Source: Salinirussus sp. (GTDB taxonomy: Archaea > Halobacteriota > Halobacteria > Halobacteriales > Haloarculaceae). From it: a stretch of DNA of 22,785 nt. Under the pieces are notes generated by a model. It searched no databases. It was not told the origin of the DNA and worked only from the letters and a program-made list of their open reading frames with translations. This document shows positions 15,001-22,189 of the stretch, in pieces. The DNA is taken from assembly GCA_028275005.1 (NCBI GenBank), contig JAQCNN010000076.1:1-22785 (forward strand). The letters are read 5' to 3'. A program made the position numbers and the translations under genes. Numbering within the stretch: position 1 is the first letter of the stretch; the number at the start of each line of letters is the position of its first letter.

Positions 15001-17488
15001 CTACACCGTCGCCGAGTCACACGCGACCTTCGGCCAGCCAGAACTCCGGCTGAACATCATCCCCGGCTACGGTGGCACACAGCGGCTCCCGAAGCTCCTC
15101 AACGACCGTCGTGGGACCGAGGGGCTGACCGACGCCGTCACCGCACTCACCAACGGCCGGAACATCGACGCCGAGGACGCGGCCGCGATGGGGCTGGTCG
15201 ACGAGACGACCGACAGGCCAGCCCGTGTGCGGGCGGCCGAACTCGCCCGCGAGCACGTCAGGGACGAGGGGACGACCCTCCGGGACGCCCGCACAGGCCG
15301 GCTCGCGGCCCGTGAACGCTGGGACAGCCCCGGCGAGTTCCCCGAGGCAGTCCTCGATGACGAACACGTTGCCCGGAACCGCGAGCAGTGTGCGCAGACG
15401 AGTGTCGGCCGCGAGCGTGCCTTCGACCGCGCCGTCGAGGCAATCCGGGCCGGCTTCGAGGACGGCCTCGCCGCGGGGCTCGACCGCGAGGCCGACAACT
15501 TCGCCGCCGCCGTCGTCGACCCCGACGGCGGGAAGACCGGCATCGAGAAGTTCCTCGACGGCCAGGCCGAACCGCTCCCGGTGCGGCCGAGGGAGTCCCC
15601 GCCGGCCGAGGTGGCCGACGAGCTAGAGGACGCCGGTGAACTGCTCCCTGTCGGGGAGCCGTTCTACCCGGGTGTCGACGAGGTGCCGGAGTGGCAGTAC
15701 GGGTTTGCCGTCGAGAAGGACCCCGAGACGGCTAAGCCGGCTCACGGTGACCCCGACGAGGCGGAGGTCGAAGGGCTGTACCCGGTCGAGGAGCCCGGCC
15801 CGAACGAGGTGCTGTTGTACATGCTCACGAGCGAGGTGAACTTCAACGACGTGTGGGCGGTCACCGGCATCCCGGTCAGCCAGTTCGACAACCACGACCG
15901 TGACCGGCATATCACCGGCAGTGGCGGGGCCGCGCTGGTGGTAGATGCCGGCGAGGCCGTCAACGCGGAGGGCCGTGTCGCGGTTGGTGACCTGGTCACC
16001 GTCTACTCCGGGCAGTCCGGCCTGCTCAACCCGCGGATGGGGCTCGACCCGATGTACTCCGGCTTCTCCATCCAGGGCTACGAGGAGCCGGACGGGAGCC
16101 ACCAGCAGTTCATGGTCGCACAGGGGCCACAGGTCCACCCGATCCCCGAGGAGACCTCCATCGAGGAGGCGGGGTCGTACGTCCTCGCGATGGGGACGGT
16201 CTACCGGGCACTGTTCACGACGCTCGACATCGAACCCGGCGGGTCGATGTTCGTCGAGGGCGGCGCAACGGGGACCGGCTGGGAGTCCGTCAGGATCGGC
16301 CTGCGGAACGGGCTCTCCGTCTCCGGGCTCTGTTCGAGCGACGAGCGGGCCGAACGCATCGAGAGCGCGGGTGCCGGGGCGCTCGACCGCACGTCCGAGG
16401 AGTTCGGCGACATCTGGGGGCCGATCCCGGAGGACCCCGAGACCTGGGACGAGTGGAAGGCGGCCGGCGAGCAGTTCGTCGAGCGGTTCCGCGAGCAAAA
16501 CGGCGGGCTTGCCGACTACGCGGTGAGTCACGCCGGCGAGCAGTCCTTCCCCCGTAGCTTCCAGCTGCTCGACGAGGGCGGGACACTCACCTTCTGGGGG
16601 GCGTCGACGGGTTACCGGATGACGTTCCTCGGCAAGCCCGGCACGAGCACCCCCGAGGAGATGTTCGACAGTGTCGACCTGAACGCCGGCGACGGGCTGT
16701 TGGTCTACTACGGCACCGACACCGGCCCCGAGGGGGTCCTCGACACGACGGGGCTGCGGGCCGTCGAGGCCGGCCGCGACGTCGACGCCGACGTGGTCGT
16801 CGTTGCCTACACCGACGAACAGGCGGAGTTCGTCGAGTCACTGGGCTTTGGGGACGCCGTTGCCGCCGTCATCTCGCTCGAGGAGTTACAGCGCCGCGAG
16901 GAGGAGTTCGACTGGCCCGAGACGATGCCGGACTTCCCACACCCACAGGCCGACCCGGACGCGTTCAAGCAGGCGGTCCAGGAGTACACCGATTCGGCGT
17001 TCAAGCCGCTGGGGAAGGCCGTTGGCCAGCACCTCCGGACGACGGAGAACCCCCGGGGGAACCCGGATGTGGTCTTCGAGCGCGCCGGCCACGATGCGCT
17101 CGGAGTGTCGACGATGCTCGTCCGGCCCCACACCGGCCGGGTCGTCTACAGCGAGGACGTCGGCGACCGGCGGTACTCCTTCTACGCGCCCCAGGTCTGG
17201 ATGCGCCAGCGGTCGGTCCACATGCCGACGGCGTCGGTCCTCGGGAGCCACCTCTCGAACGCCTACGAGGTCCAGCAGCTCAACGCCGAGATCGACGCCG
17301 GCGCCATCGACGTCACGACGCCGAAGGTCGTCGACTGGCCGGACCTGCCGGGCGCTCACCAGGCGATGTGGGACAACGAACACGAGGCTGAGGCCTACGT
17401 CGTCGACCACGCCCTGCCCGCGGAGGGGCTCCGTGACCGCCGGGAACTGTACAAGGCCTGGGGGCGACCGGACTCCGACGAGGAGTAA
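12089..17488 (+). CDS. pcs: Propionyl-CoA synthase, trifunctional (3HP-CoA synthetase / dehydratase / acrylyl-CoA reductase)
   Basis: This 1799-residue fusion has the domain order and size of propionyl-CoA synthase of Chloroflexus and Erythrobacter (about 1820). Domain 1 (about 1-850) is an AMP-forming ligase: P-loop TSGSTGKPKG from residue 418, YWATEHGG with pocket Trp568 kept (small acid), catalytic Lys795 in ETRSGKYMRR. Domain 2 (about 855-1110) is a crotonase with oxyanion motif AGADI near 912 and both catalytic glutamates, Glu965 (GGGNE) and Glu985 (GQPE), 20 apart as in enoyl-CoA hydratase. Domain 3 (about 1230-1799) is a medium-chain reductase of the crotonyl-CoA carboxylase/reductase type (VNFNDVWAVTGIP from Val1250, nucleotide motif EGGATGTGW near 1390). 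Together: 3-hydroxypropionate + ATP + CoA + NADPH to propionyl-CoA, keeping acrylyl-CoA enclosed. ATG 12089 was preferred over an in-frame TTG at 12047. All catalytic residues checked are intact. Confidence 0.93.
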   Translation: MSESKDLVRLPEPASNNSVRTRQDWERMRERAREDPGEFHGEIACEEIHWYHPEAETWATRADGEWTGFTDDCEPTTLDRDPSAMPWDTAFDDSDPPLYRWFVGGQTNACFNEVDRHVLAGHGDEVAFHFEGDRWDQSKRDGRGGPVVSESISRRDLLYEVAVRAQALRNLGVEKGDRVAMNMPNVMEQVYYMEACKRMGVVYTPVFGGFSDKTLSDRIAELDAEVLVTADGGYRNAEVTPYKEAYGDPALDEYLPVETVHEVVADALEELDVPEERAATVREAVAEAVEGSITVDRADAMRGVGHALTGLDLDPDRATEVRTGVAQALVEASHVVEDVVVVQHTGQETQMHDRDHWAHDLHDEAREQVFAGARDAGFAVDDEAALFDLPDREFVGALWATSRPEPVDAEYPLFVIFTSGSTGKPKGVVHVHGGYTAGIAHTMGMSFDVEPGEDTIFVVADPGWITGQSYLISASLTTRTTSVVAEGSPLYPDAGRFSSIIERYDVDVFKAGVTFLKTVMEDPDNVADMNEWSTDSLRVATFCAEPVNESVQEFAMEEVCPWYINSYWATEHGGIVWTHFYGNDDFQLRPDAHTYPAPWVFGDVWVEAEEHPDGTSTWRAADTEERGEVIIREPYPYLMRTVWGGEFDPEAPTDWQGNRERFEDTYWVQKDGEHAYLQGDVAKRYEDDSFSLHGRSDEVINVSGHRMGTAELEGAMLRDKQLNPDTPVANVVVVGAPHHEKGLTPVAFVQTRPGETLTTEVERRLARLVREEKGVVAVPDSFIEVEEFPETRSGKYMRRMLAAMLSGDPVGDTTTLKNPEAVDAIRPEAERWRRHQRIAREQEVLDEYRFFTVQYNPVPGAEADVATVTLDNPPVNALTERTLDELNTVAEHLDRQEAVGAVVLRSEGEAFVAGADIEQFLDEVHERDEARALARKAHEAFRKLETLSAPVVAAVDGAALGGGNELQLAAHYTVAESHATFGQPELRLNIIPGYGGTQRLPKLLNDRRGTEGLTDAVTALTNGRNIDAEDAAAMGLVDETTDRPARVRAAELAREHVRDEGTTLRDARTGRLAARERWDSPGEFPEAVLDDEHVARNREQCAQTSVGRERAFDRAVEAIRAGFEDGLAAGLDREADNFAAAVVDPDGGKTGIEKFLDGQAEPLPVRPRESPPAEVADELEDAGELLPVGEPFYPGVDEVPEWQYGFAVEKDPETAKPAHGDPDEAEVEGLYPVEEPGPNEVLLYMLTSEVNFNDVWAVTGIPVSQFDNHDRDRHITGSGGAALVVDAGEAVNAEGRVAVGDLVTVYSGQSGLLNPRMGLDPMYSGFSIQGYEEPDGSHQQFMVAQGPQVHPIPEETSIEEAGSYVLAMGTVYRALFTTLDIEPGGSMFVEGGATGTGWESVRIGLRNGLSVSGLCSSDERAERIESAGAGALDRTSEEFGDIWGPIPEDPETWDEWKAAGEQFVERFREQNGGLADYAVSHAGEQSFPRSFQLLDEGGTLTFWGASTGYRMTFLGKPGTSTPEEMFDSVDLNAGDGLLVYYGTDTGPEGVLDTTGLRAVEAGRDVDADVVVVAYTDEQAEFVESLGFGDAVAAVISLEELQRREEEFDWPETMPDFPHPQADPDAFKQAVQEYTDSAFKPLGKAVGQHLRTTENPRGNPDVVFERAGHDALGVSTMLVRPHTGRVVYSEDVGDRRYSFYAPQVWMRQRSVHMPTASVLGSHLSNAYEVQQLNAEIDAGAIDVTTPKVVDWPDLPGAHQAMWDNEHEAEAYVVDHALPAEGLRDRRELYKAWGRPDSDEE

Positions 17489-17512
17489 CACCGTCGGGGT
17501 CACTACCCCTAC

Positions 17513-17520
17513 GTTTACAG
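17513..17520 (+). promoter_or_regulatory. TATA element for the UspA-type gene, leaderless start
   Basis: TTTACA at 17514-17519 lies 24-29 bases before the ATG at 17543, in the 54-base gap after pcs. The spacing fits a leaderless archaeal promoter, so the following gene can be expressed independently of pcs. Confidence 0.6.
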
Positions 17521-17542
17521 GCCCGGCAGACAACCTGAGCGC

Positions 17543-17995
17543 ATGACACTGCTCTCACCGTACGACGGCTCCGCACTGTCGCGAGCGGCGATCAGCCGCG
17601 CAACCGAGTTCGCGGACTACCGTGGCGAGGGGGTCGTGGTCCTGACCGTGGTCCCCGACGACCCGTCGTTCGCGCTGGAGCGAGGGTGGGTCGAGGAGGG
17701 CGAGACGTACGACCCCGAGACGGTCGAACAGCGGTTCGCCGCCGAGGTCGAGGAGGTGGCCCCTACGGCGACGTTTCGCGCCGAGCGGCCCGAGTCGATG
17801 GCCTCGCTCGCTGCCACTACCCACAACGACATCACCCGCACGATCCGGCAGGTGGCCCACGACATCGACGCCTCGATCGTCTTCGTGGGCAGCGACAACG
17901 CCGGCCGCGTCTCCACGCCGGTCACGAGTGTTGGCAGCCCAATCTCGGAGGACCCCGAGTACGATGTCCACATTGTCAGACACACCGACGACTGA
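17543..17995 (+). CDS. Universal stress protein (UspA) family
   Basis: This 150-residue single-domain protein opens with MTLLSPYDGSALSRAA, the beginning typical of haloarchaeal UspA-fold proteins. It ends with VFVGSDNAGRVSTPVTSVGS, a glycine/serine-rich segment resembling the nucleotide-binding GxxG-x9-G(S/T) motif but with wider spacing between the first two glycines. ATP binding is therefore likely but not assured. The role is probably regulatory or protective under stress; nothing links it chemically to the propionyl-CoA pathway except position. It has its own promoter and is followed after 66 bases by the thioesterase gene. Confidence 0.82.
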   Translation: MTLLSPYDGSALSRAAISRATEFADYRGEGVVVLTVVPDDPSFALERGWVEEGETYDPETVEQRFAAEVEEVAPTATFRAERPESMASLAATTHNDITRTIRQVAHDIDASIVFVGSDNAGRVSTPVTSVGSPISEDPEYDVHIVRHTDD

Positions 17996-18061
17996 CCCGG
18001 CCGGGGGGCAGAGCCCGTCGCTGTCGGCGTACCGCTGTCCCGGTCCGGTGGGTCGGTGCCG

Positions 18062-18493
18062 ATGAGCGAGGCGCCGAGCCTGGACGGCATGCCCTTTGCG
18101 GAGCTACTCGACATGGAACTCGTGGCGGTCGGTGAGGGGACAGCCGTCGGCCGGATGCCGCTGACGGAGGCTCACACGTCGAACGCGGAGACCGGCGTTG
18201 CCCACGGCGGCGCGACGTACGCGCTCGCCGACACGGTCGGCGGGGCGGCGGTCATGTCCTACACCGACGTGCCGACGCCGACGGTGGACATGCGGATCGA
18301 CTACCTCGCGCCGGCCACCTCCGACCTCCGGGCCGAGGCGGAGCTGGTCCGCTTCGGCGGGAGTCTCGCACTGGCTCGCGTCGAGGTCTACGACGACGAC
18401 GAGACACACGTCGCCACCGCCCACGGCACCTACAAGACCGGCGGTAGCGGCGGGGACACGCCCTGGGACAGCGAGGGTGGCCACCCTGGGTGA
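18062..18493 (+). CDS. PaaI-type hotdog-fold acyl-CoA thioesterase
   Basis: This 143-residue protein hydrolyses acyl-CoA esters to free acid and CoA. The PaaI signature is clear: Asn41 in HTSNAETG, His48-Gly49-Gly50 and Asp57 in HGGATYALADTVGG, followed by the VDMRIDYLAPA strand common in the family. These proteins are usually tetramers with active sites at dimer interfaces. Length is normal. Start ATG 18062 was chosen over the in-frame GTG at 18056 two codons earlier; neither has a convincing ribosome-binding site. It could release CoA from dead-end or excess short acyl-CoAs formed by the neighbouring pathway, which is inference. The C-terminal 15 residues are a Gly/Asp-rich tail. It converges on the small gene at 18570. 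Confidence 0.85.
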   Translation: MSEAPSLDGMPFAELLDMELVAVGEGTAVGRMPLTEAHTSNAETGVAHGGATYALADTVGGAAVMSYTDVPTPTVDMRIDYLAPATSDLRAEAELVRFGGSLALARVEVYDDDETHVATAHGTYKTGGSGGDTPWDSEGGHPG

Positions 18494-18569
18494 CGCAGCC
18501 CGGCGACCGGGCTCGGTCCGTGCCGACCGACCGGACAGCGAGTGACTCCGCGGGGCTGTCGGTGTGGGC

Positions 18570-18740
18570 TCAGACCTCGCGCTCGAAGATCAGCCCGATC
18601 GTCGTTCCGTTCTCCTCGAGAGTCTCGTGGAGTCGCCACCCTTCGCGGGCGTACTCGTTGACCACCGCCTCCAGGTCACCGACAGTCCCGCTTTTCGCTG
18701 TCGTGCCGTGTGTGGTGTATACGTATCTTTGGTCTGACAT
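18570..18740 (-). CDS. Small DUF4177-like protein
   Basis: A 56-residue frame begins MSDQRYVYTTHGTTAKS and continues DLEAVVNEYAREGWRLHET and GLIFEREV. The pattern of an N-terminal beta strand, a helix with LN/VNEYAREGW, and two C-terminal strands matches the small DUF4177 family, common in haloarchaea and of unknown function. Acidic composition and the well-formed helix/GW motif argue that it is real despite its size. It lies 36 bases after the stop of the flavin oxidoreductase gene on the same strand and could be co-transcribed with it. A weak T-rich element (about 18763-18770) might give it a separate promoter. Confidence 0.72.
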   Translation of the reverse strand: MSDQRYVYTTHGTTAKSGTVGDLEAVVNEYAREGWRLHETLEENGTTIGLIFEREV

Positions 18741-18776
18741 ACACAGCTTTCGGTCGCCAGGGACAAAAGGCCTCCC

Positions 18777-19412
18777 TCACCCGAAGTTCTCGACCTTCGC
18801 GGCGTCGGGGTCCCCGTCGGCGGCCTCGATGGCGGCGGTGGCGTCGTCGAGGAACGCACCGAACCCGTAGACAAACGCCTGCGTGTCGCCGGTCAGGGCG
18901 TCGGCGACAGCGTCGGTCAGCGAGTCCGCGGGCCCGAGGACCGTAACGTCCGCCCCGTCGTTCGACAGGGCGGCCAGGCGCTGTTCGTGAACGGGTGTCT
19001 CGTCCCGGTAGATGACGGTCGCCTCGTTTCCGTCCGCGAGGGCTCGCTCGGCGATGCCGACCGCCGGGCCGACACCCGGGCCGCCGGCGAGAACGAGGAC
19101 ACGGGGCTCGTCCTCGTAGTAGGCGTCACCGAAGGGGCCGGAGACGACCACCTCGTCACCGGCCGAGAGCGAGCGCAGGACGGGGCTCACGTCCCCGTCG
19201 GGGTCGATCCCGACGGTCACCTGAAGGGTGTCCGCGACGTCGGACGAGGAGATCGTGTAGAACCGCGGCTCGGGCTGTCCGTCGACGTCCATGGTGAGTT
19301 TGACGAACTGGCCGGGCCGAGCCGCAAACGCCGGCGGCGACTCGAACTCGATAGCGACGGTGTCGGGGCCAACCTCCTCCACGGCTGCGACCGGGAGCGG
19401 AGTCTCGTCCAT
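18777..19412 (-). CDS. FAD/NAD(P)-binding oxidoreductase, ferredoxin-NADP reductase type
   Basis: This 211-residue protein has the two-domain layout of the ferredoxin-NADP reductase superfamily. The FAD-binding barrel carries RFYTISSS (Arg50-Tyr52-Ser55, the RxYS-type flavin motif), and the nucleotide-binding domain carries LAGGPGVGPAVGIAE (Gly110 onward). The extreme C-terminus KVENFG resembles other members. No 2Fe-2S domain or membrane segment is visible, so it would need a separate electron partner such as a ferredoxin. It is divergent from korA, whose product exchanges electrons with ferredoxin, making a ferredoxin:NAD(P) role reasonable, although flavin reductase activity is also possible. 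ATG 19412 gives a start that matches the family; an AT-rich stretch AAATAAATTG lies unusually close to it. Confidence 0.85.
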   Translation of the reverse strand: MDETPLPVAAVEEVGPDTVAIEFESPPAFAARPGQFVKLTMDVDGQPEPRFYTISSSDVADTLQVTVGIDPDGDVSPVLRSLSAGDEVVVSGPFGDAYYEDEPRVLVLAGGPGVGPAVGIAERALADGNEATVIYRDETPVHEQRLAALSNDGADVTVLGPADSLTDAVADALTGDTQAFVYGFGAFLDDATAAIEAADGDPDAAKVENFG

Positions 19413-19565
19413 ACAATTTATTTGGGCAGGCCGGGCAAGGGGTTTTCGTTCTGGCCGCTGGCTCCCGGGCCGTCCGCCGTCTCGTGGGGTGGTTCGTGCT
19501 CGCCGGGGGGCGGAGAATCGGCTTACAGAAGGCTTTTGCTCCCGCCATTGGTACGGTCGTCTAGT
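19413..19565. promoter_or_regulatory. Divergent gap between flavin oxidoreductase and korA
   Basis: This 153-base region must hold promoters for both directions. On the plus strand a T-rich element CTTTTGCT (19533-19540) lies 26-33 bases before the korA ATG. On the minus strand the only AT-rich sequence, near 19413-19425, is too close to the ATG for a normal leaderless start. No repeat or structured RNA was recognised. Confidence 0.35.
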
Positions 19566-21329
19566 ATGCCCGACGACCTGAACTGGGCCATCGGCGGCGA
19601 AGCCGGCGATGGGATCGACTCTACAGGAAAGATCTTCGCTCAGGCACTCTCACGGGCAGGCCGACACGTCTTTACCTCCAAGGACTTCGCGTCCCGGATC
19701 CGAGGGGGCTATACCGCGTACAAGGTACGTACCTCTGTCGACCGTATCGAGAGTGTCGTCGACCGTCTCGACATCCTCATCGCGCTCACCGAGCGGACCA
19801 TCGACGAGAACCTCGACGAGCTCCACGAGGGGAGTGTCATCATCTACGACGGCGAGCGAACAACGATGCAGGACATCGAGATCCCGGAGGGGATGATCGG
19901 GCTCGACGTCCCGCTGAAGAGCCTTGCCGAGGACGCAGGGGGTGCCATCATGCGCAACGTCGTCGCGCTGGGGGCAGCCTGTGAGGTGGCGAGTTTCCCG
20001 ATCGAGAACCTCGACGAATCCCTGGAAAAGCGGTTCAAGGACAAGGGTCAGGCCCTCGTCGAGAACAATCAACAGGCGGCCCGTCTGGGCCAGGAGTACG
20101 TCGCGGCGGAGTACGACCACGACTTCGACTACGAGCTCGTGACGACCGACGCGGACTACGTCCTGTTGAACGGCGACGAGGCGATCGGGATGGGCGCTAT
20201 CGCCGCCGGCTGCCGGTTCTACGCCGGCTACCCGATCACACCCGCGACGGACGTCATGGAGTATCTGACCGGCCGGATCAACCAGTACGGCGGCAAGGTC
20301 GTCCAGGCCGAGGACGAACTCGCGGCGATCAACCTGGCGCTCGGGGCGGCACGCTCGGGTGCCCGGGCGATGACCGCCACCTCCGGCCCGGGGCTCGACC
20401 TCATGACCGAGAGCTTCGGGCTGGTCGCCCAGACCGAGACCCCGCTGGTCATCTGTGACGTGATGCGCTCGGGGCCCTCGACGGGGATGCCGACAAAGCA
20501 GGAGCAGGGCGACCTCGATATGGCGCTGTACGGGGGGCACGGCGAGATCCCTCGCTTCGTCGTCGCGCCGACGACGGTCGCGGAGTGTTTCTGGAAGACC
20601 GTCGAGGCGTTCAACCTGGCCGAGAAGTACCAGATCCCCGTCTTTCTCGTCTCCGACCTGGCGCTTGCGGTCACCGAACAGACGTTCCCGCCGGAGGCCT
20701 TCGACATGGACGAGGTGACAGTCGAGCGCGGGAAGGTCGTCGACGAGGGGGAGGTCGACACCTGGCTCGACGACAAGGGTCGCTTCCAGCCGCACTTCCC
20801 GGTCGCCGACGGTGTCAGCCCGCGGGCCTTCCCCGGAACGACCGACGGCGCGCACATGACGACCGGGCTCGAACACGACGAACTCGGCCGGCGGACCGAG
20901 GAGGAGTCCGTCCGCGTCGACCAGGTGGACAAGCGCCAGCGAAAGGTCGAGACCGCCCGCGAGGAGGAGAACTGGGACTACCGGGAGTTTGGCGACCCCG
21001 ACGCCGACACGCTCGTCCTCTCCTGGGGCTCCAACGAGGGCGCCATGCGCGAGGGGCTCGAGATCCTCGAGGACGAGGGGGTCGCGGTGCGGTTCATCTC
21101 GGTGCCCTACATCTTCCCGCGGCCGGACCTGGCCGAGGAGATCGAGCAGGCGGAGACGGCTGTCGTCGTCGAGTGTAACGCGACCGGGCAGTTTGCCGAC
21201 GTTATCGAACACGACGTGCTCGAACGGGTCGAACGTGTAAACAAGTATACAGGCGTGCGGTTCAAGGCCGAGGAACTCGCAGAGGAGATCAAACAGGCGG
21301 TCCGCGAACCCCAAGAGGCAACAAAATGA
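19566..21329 (+). CDS. korA: 2-oxoacid:ferredoxin oxidoreductase, alpha (gamma-alpha fused) subunit
   Basis: This 587-residue protein is the large subunit of a two-subunit 2-oxoacid:ferredoxin oxidoreductase: 2-oxoacid + CoA + oxidised ferredoxin to acyl-CoA + CO2 + reduced ferredoxin. The N-terminal gamma domain (about 1-180) has IGGEAGDGIDSTGK; the alpha domain follows with YPITPAT (near 222), QAEDELAAINLALGAARSG and SGPSTGMPTKQEQGDL. Start ATG 19566 gives the standard N-terminus MPDDLNWAIGG; the frame stays open far upstream across the divergent gene but that part is not coding. In haloarchaea such pairs oxidise 2-oxoglutarate or pyruvate. I favour 2-oxoglutarate/succinyl-CoA from context and subunit size, without being able to separate the two by residues. 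In the reverse direction it would fix CO2 onto succinyl-CoA. Confidence 0.92.
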   Translation: MPDDLNWAIGGEAGDGIDSTGKIFAQALSRAGRHVFTSKDFASRIRGGYTAYKVRTSVDRIESVVDRLDILIALTERTIDENLDELHEGSVIIYDGERTTMQDIEIPEGMIGLDVPLKSLAEDAGGAIMRNVVALGAACEVASFPIENLDESLEKRFKDKGQALVENNQQAARLGQEYVAAEYDHDFDYELVTTDADYVLLNGDEAIGMGAIAAGCRFYAGYPITPATDVMEYLTGRINQYGGKVVQAEDELAAINLALGAARSGARAMTATSGPGLDLMTESFGLVAQTETPLVICDVMRSGPSTGMPTKQEQGDLDMALYGGHGEIPRFVVAPTTVAECFWKTVEAFNLAEKYQIPVFLVSDLALAVTEQTFPPEAFDMDEVTVERGKVVDEGEVDTWLDDKGRFQPHFPVADGVSPRAFPGTTDGAHMTTGLEHDELGRRTEEESVRVDQVDKRQRKVETAREEENWDYREFGDPDADTLVLSWGSNEGAMREGLEILEDEGVAVRFISVPYIFPRPDLAEEIEQAETAVVVECNATGQFADVIEHDVLERVERVNKYTGVRFKAEELAEEIKQAVREPQEATK

Positions 21330-22189
21330 GCTCAGACGTCCGCTTTACCGACTTCAAGTCCGACAAGCAACCGACCTGGTGCCCGGGATGTGGCGACTTC
21401 GGCACCATGAACGGCATGATGAAGGCGCTGGCCGAGACCGGCAACGACCCCGACAACACCTTCGTGGTGGCGGGGATCGGCTGCTCCGGAAAGATCGGCA
21501 CCTACATGCACAGCTACGCGCTGCACGGTGTCCACGGCCGCGCCCTGCCGGTGGGTATCGGCGTGAAGATGGCCAACCCCGAACTGGAGGTGATGGTCGC
21601 CGGCGGTGACGGTGACGGCTACTCCATCGGGGCCGGCCACTTCGTCCACGCCGTTCGCCGGAACGTCGACATGAGCTACGTCGTCATGGACAACCGTATC
21701 TACGGGCTGACGAAGGGCCAGGCCTCCCCGACCTCGCGGGAGGACTTCGAGACGGCCACGACGCCGGAGGGCCCCAAACAGCCCCCGGTCAACCCGCTCG
21801 CGCTCGCGCTGGCGTCGGGGGCGACGTTCATCGCACAGACGTTCTCCTCGGACTCCCAGCGCCACACCGAGGTCGTCCGGAAGGCAATCGAACACGACGG
21901 CTTTGGCTTCGTCAACGTCTACTCGCCCTGTGTGACCTTCAACGACGTCGACACCTACGACTACTGGCGCGACTCCATCGTCGACCTCTCCGAGGTTGAC
22001 CACGACCCCACCGACTACGAGGCGGCCCAGGAGCGGATCATGACCGGTGACCGCGAACACATCGGTGTCATCTACCAGGACGAGGGTTCGGTGCCCTTCG
22101 AGGAGCGCGAGGGCCTCGAGGACCCGATGTACGAGATCCCCGACGGCGCCCCCGAGGACGCGATGGACCTAGTCCGGGAGTTCTACTGA
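21326..22189 (+). CDS. korB: 2-oxoacid:ferredoxin oxidoreductase, beta (thiamine diphosphate) subunit
   Basis: This 287-residue subunit binds thiamine diphosphate and one [4Fe-4S] cluster. Cysteine ligands are Cys19 and Cys22 (WCPGCGDFG), Cys53 (GIGCSGKIG) and Cys202 (SPCVTFN). The cofactor motif runs from GGDGDGYSIG to DNRIYGLTKGQASPTS. Its ATG overlaps the korA stop as ATGA, with AGAGG about ten bases upstream, so the subunits are translationally coupled. Length is normal for the KorB type. With korA it links succinyl-CoA, the end product of the propionyl-CoA route encoded here, to 2-oxoglutarate and ferredoxin. Confidence 0.93.
   Translation: MSSDVRFTDFKSDKQPTWCPGCGDFGTMNGMMKALAETGNDPDNTFVVAGIGCSGKIGTYMHSYALHGVHGRALPVGIGVKMANPELEVMVAGGDGDGYSIGAGHFVHAVRRNVDMSYVVMDNRIYGLTKGQASPTSREDFETATTPEGPKQPPVNPLALALASGATFIAQTFSSDSQRHTEVVRKAIEHDGFGFVNVYSPCVTFNDVDTYDYWRDSIVDLSEVDHDPTDYEAAQERIMTGDREHIGVIYQDEGSVPFEEREGLEDPMYEIPDGAPEDAMDLVREFY

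Noticed and set aside
12002..15001. A 999-codon open frame on the minus strand inside pcs
   Set aside because: It is the antisense shadow of pcs: high GC leaves few stops in the opposite frame, and its translation is Val/Asp/Arg/Gly-rich with no domain, whereas the plus strand has intact catalytic motifs.
18987..19565. In-frame upstream extension of korA
   Set aside because: It would overlap the flavin oxidoreductase gene on the other strand, its composition is not like KorA, and the normal KorA N-terminus begins at ATG 19566.
19650..21314. A 554-codon minus-strand frame opposite korA
   Set aside because: Antisense shadow of a conserved subunit with clear motifs on the plus strand.
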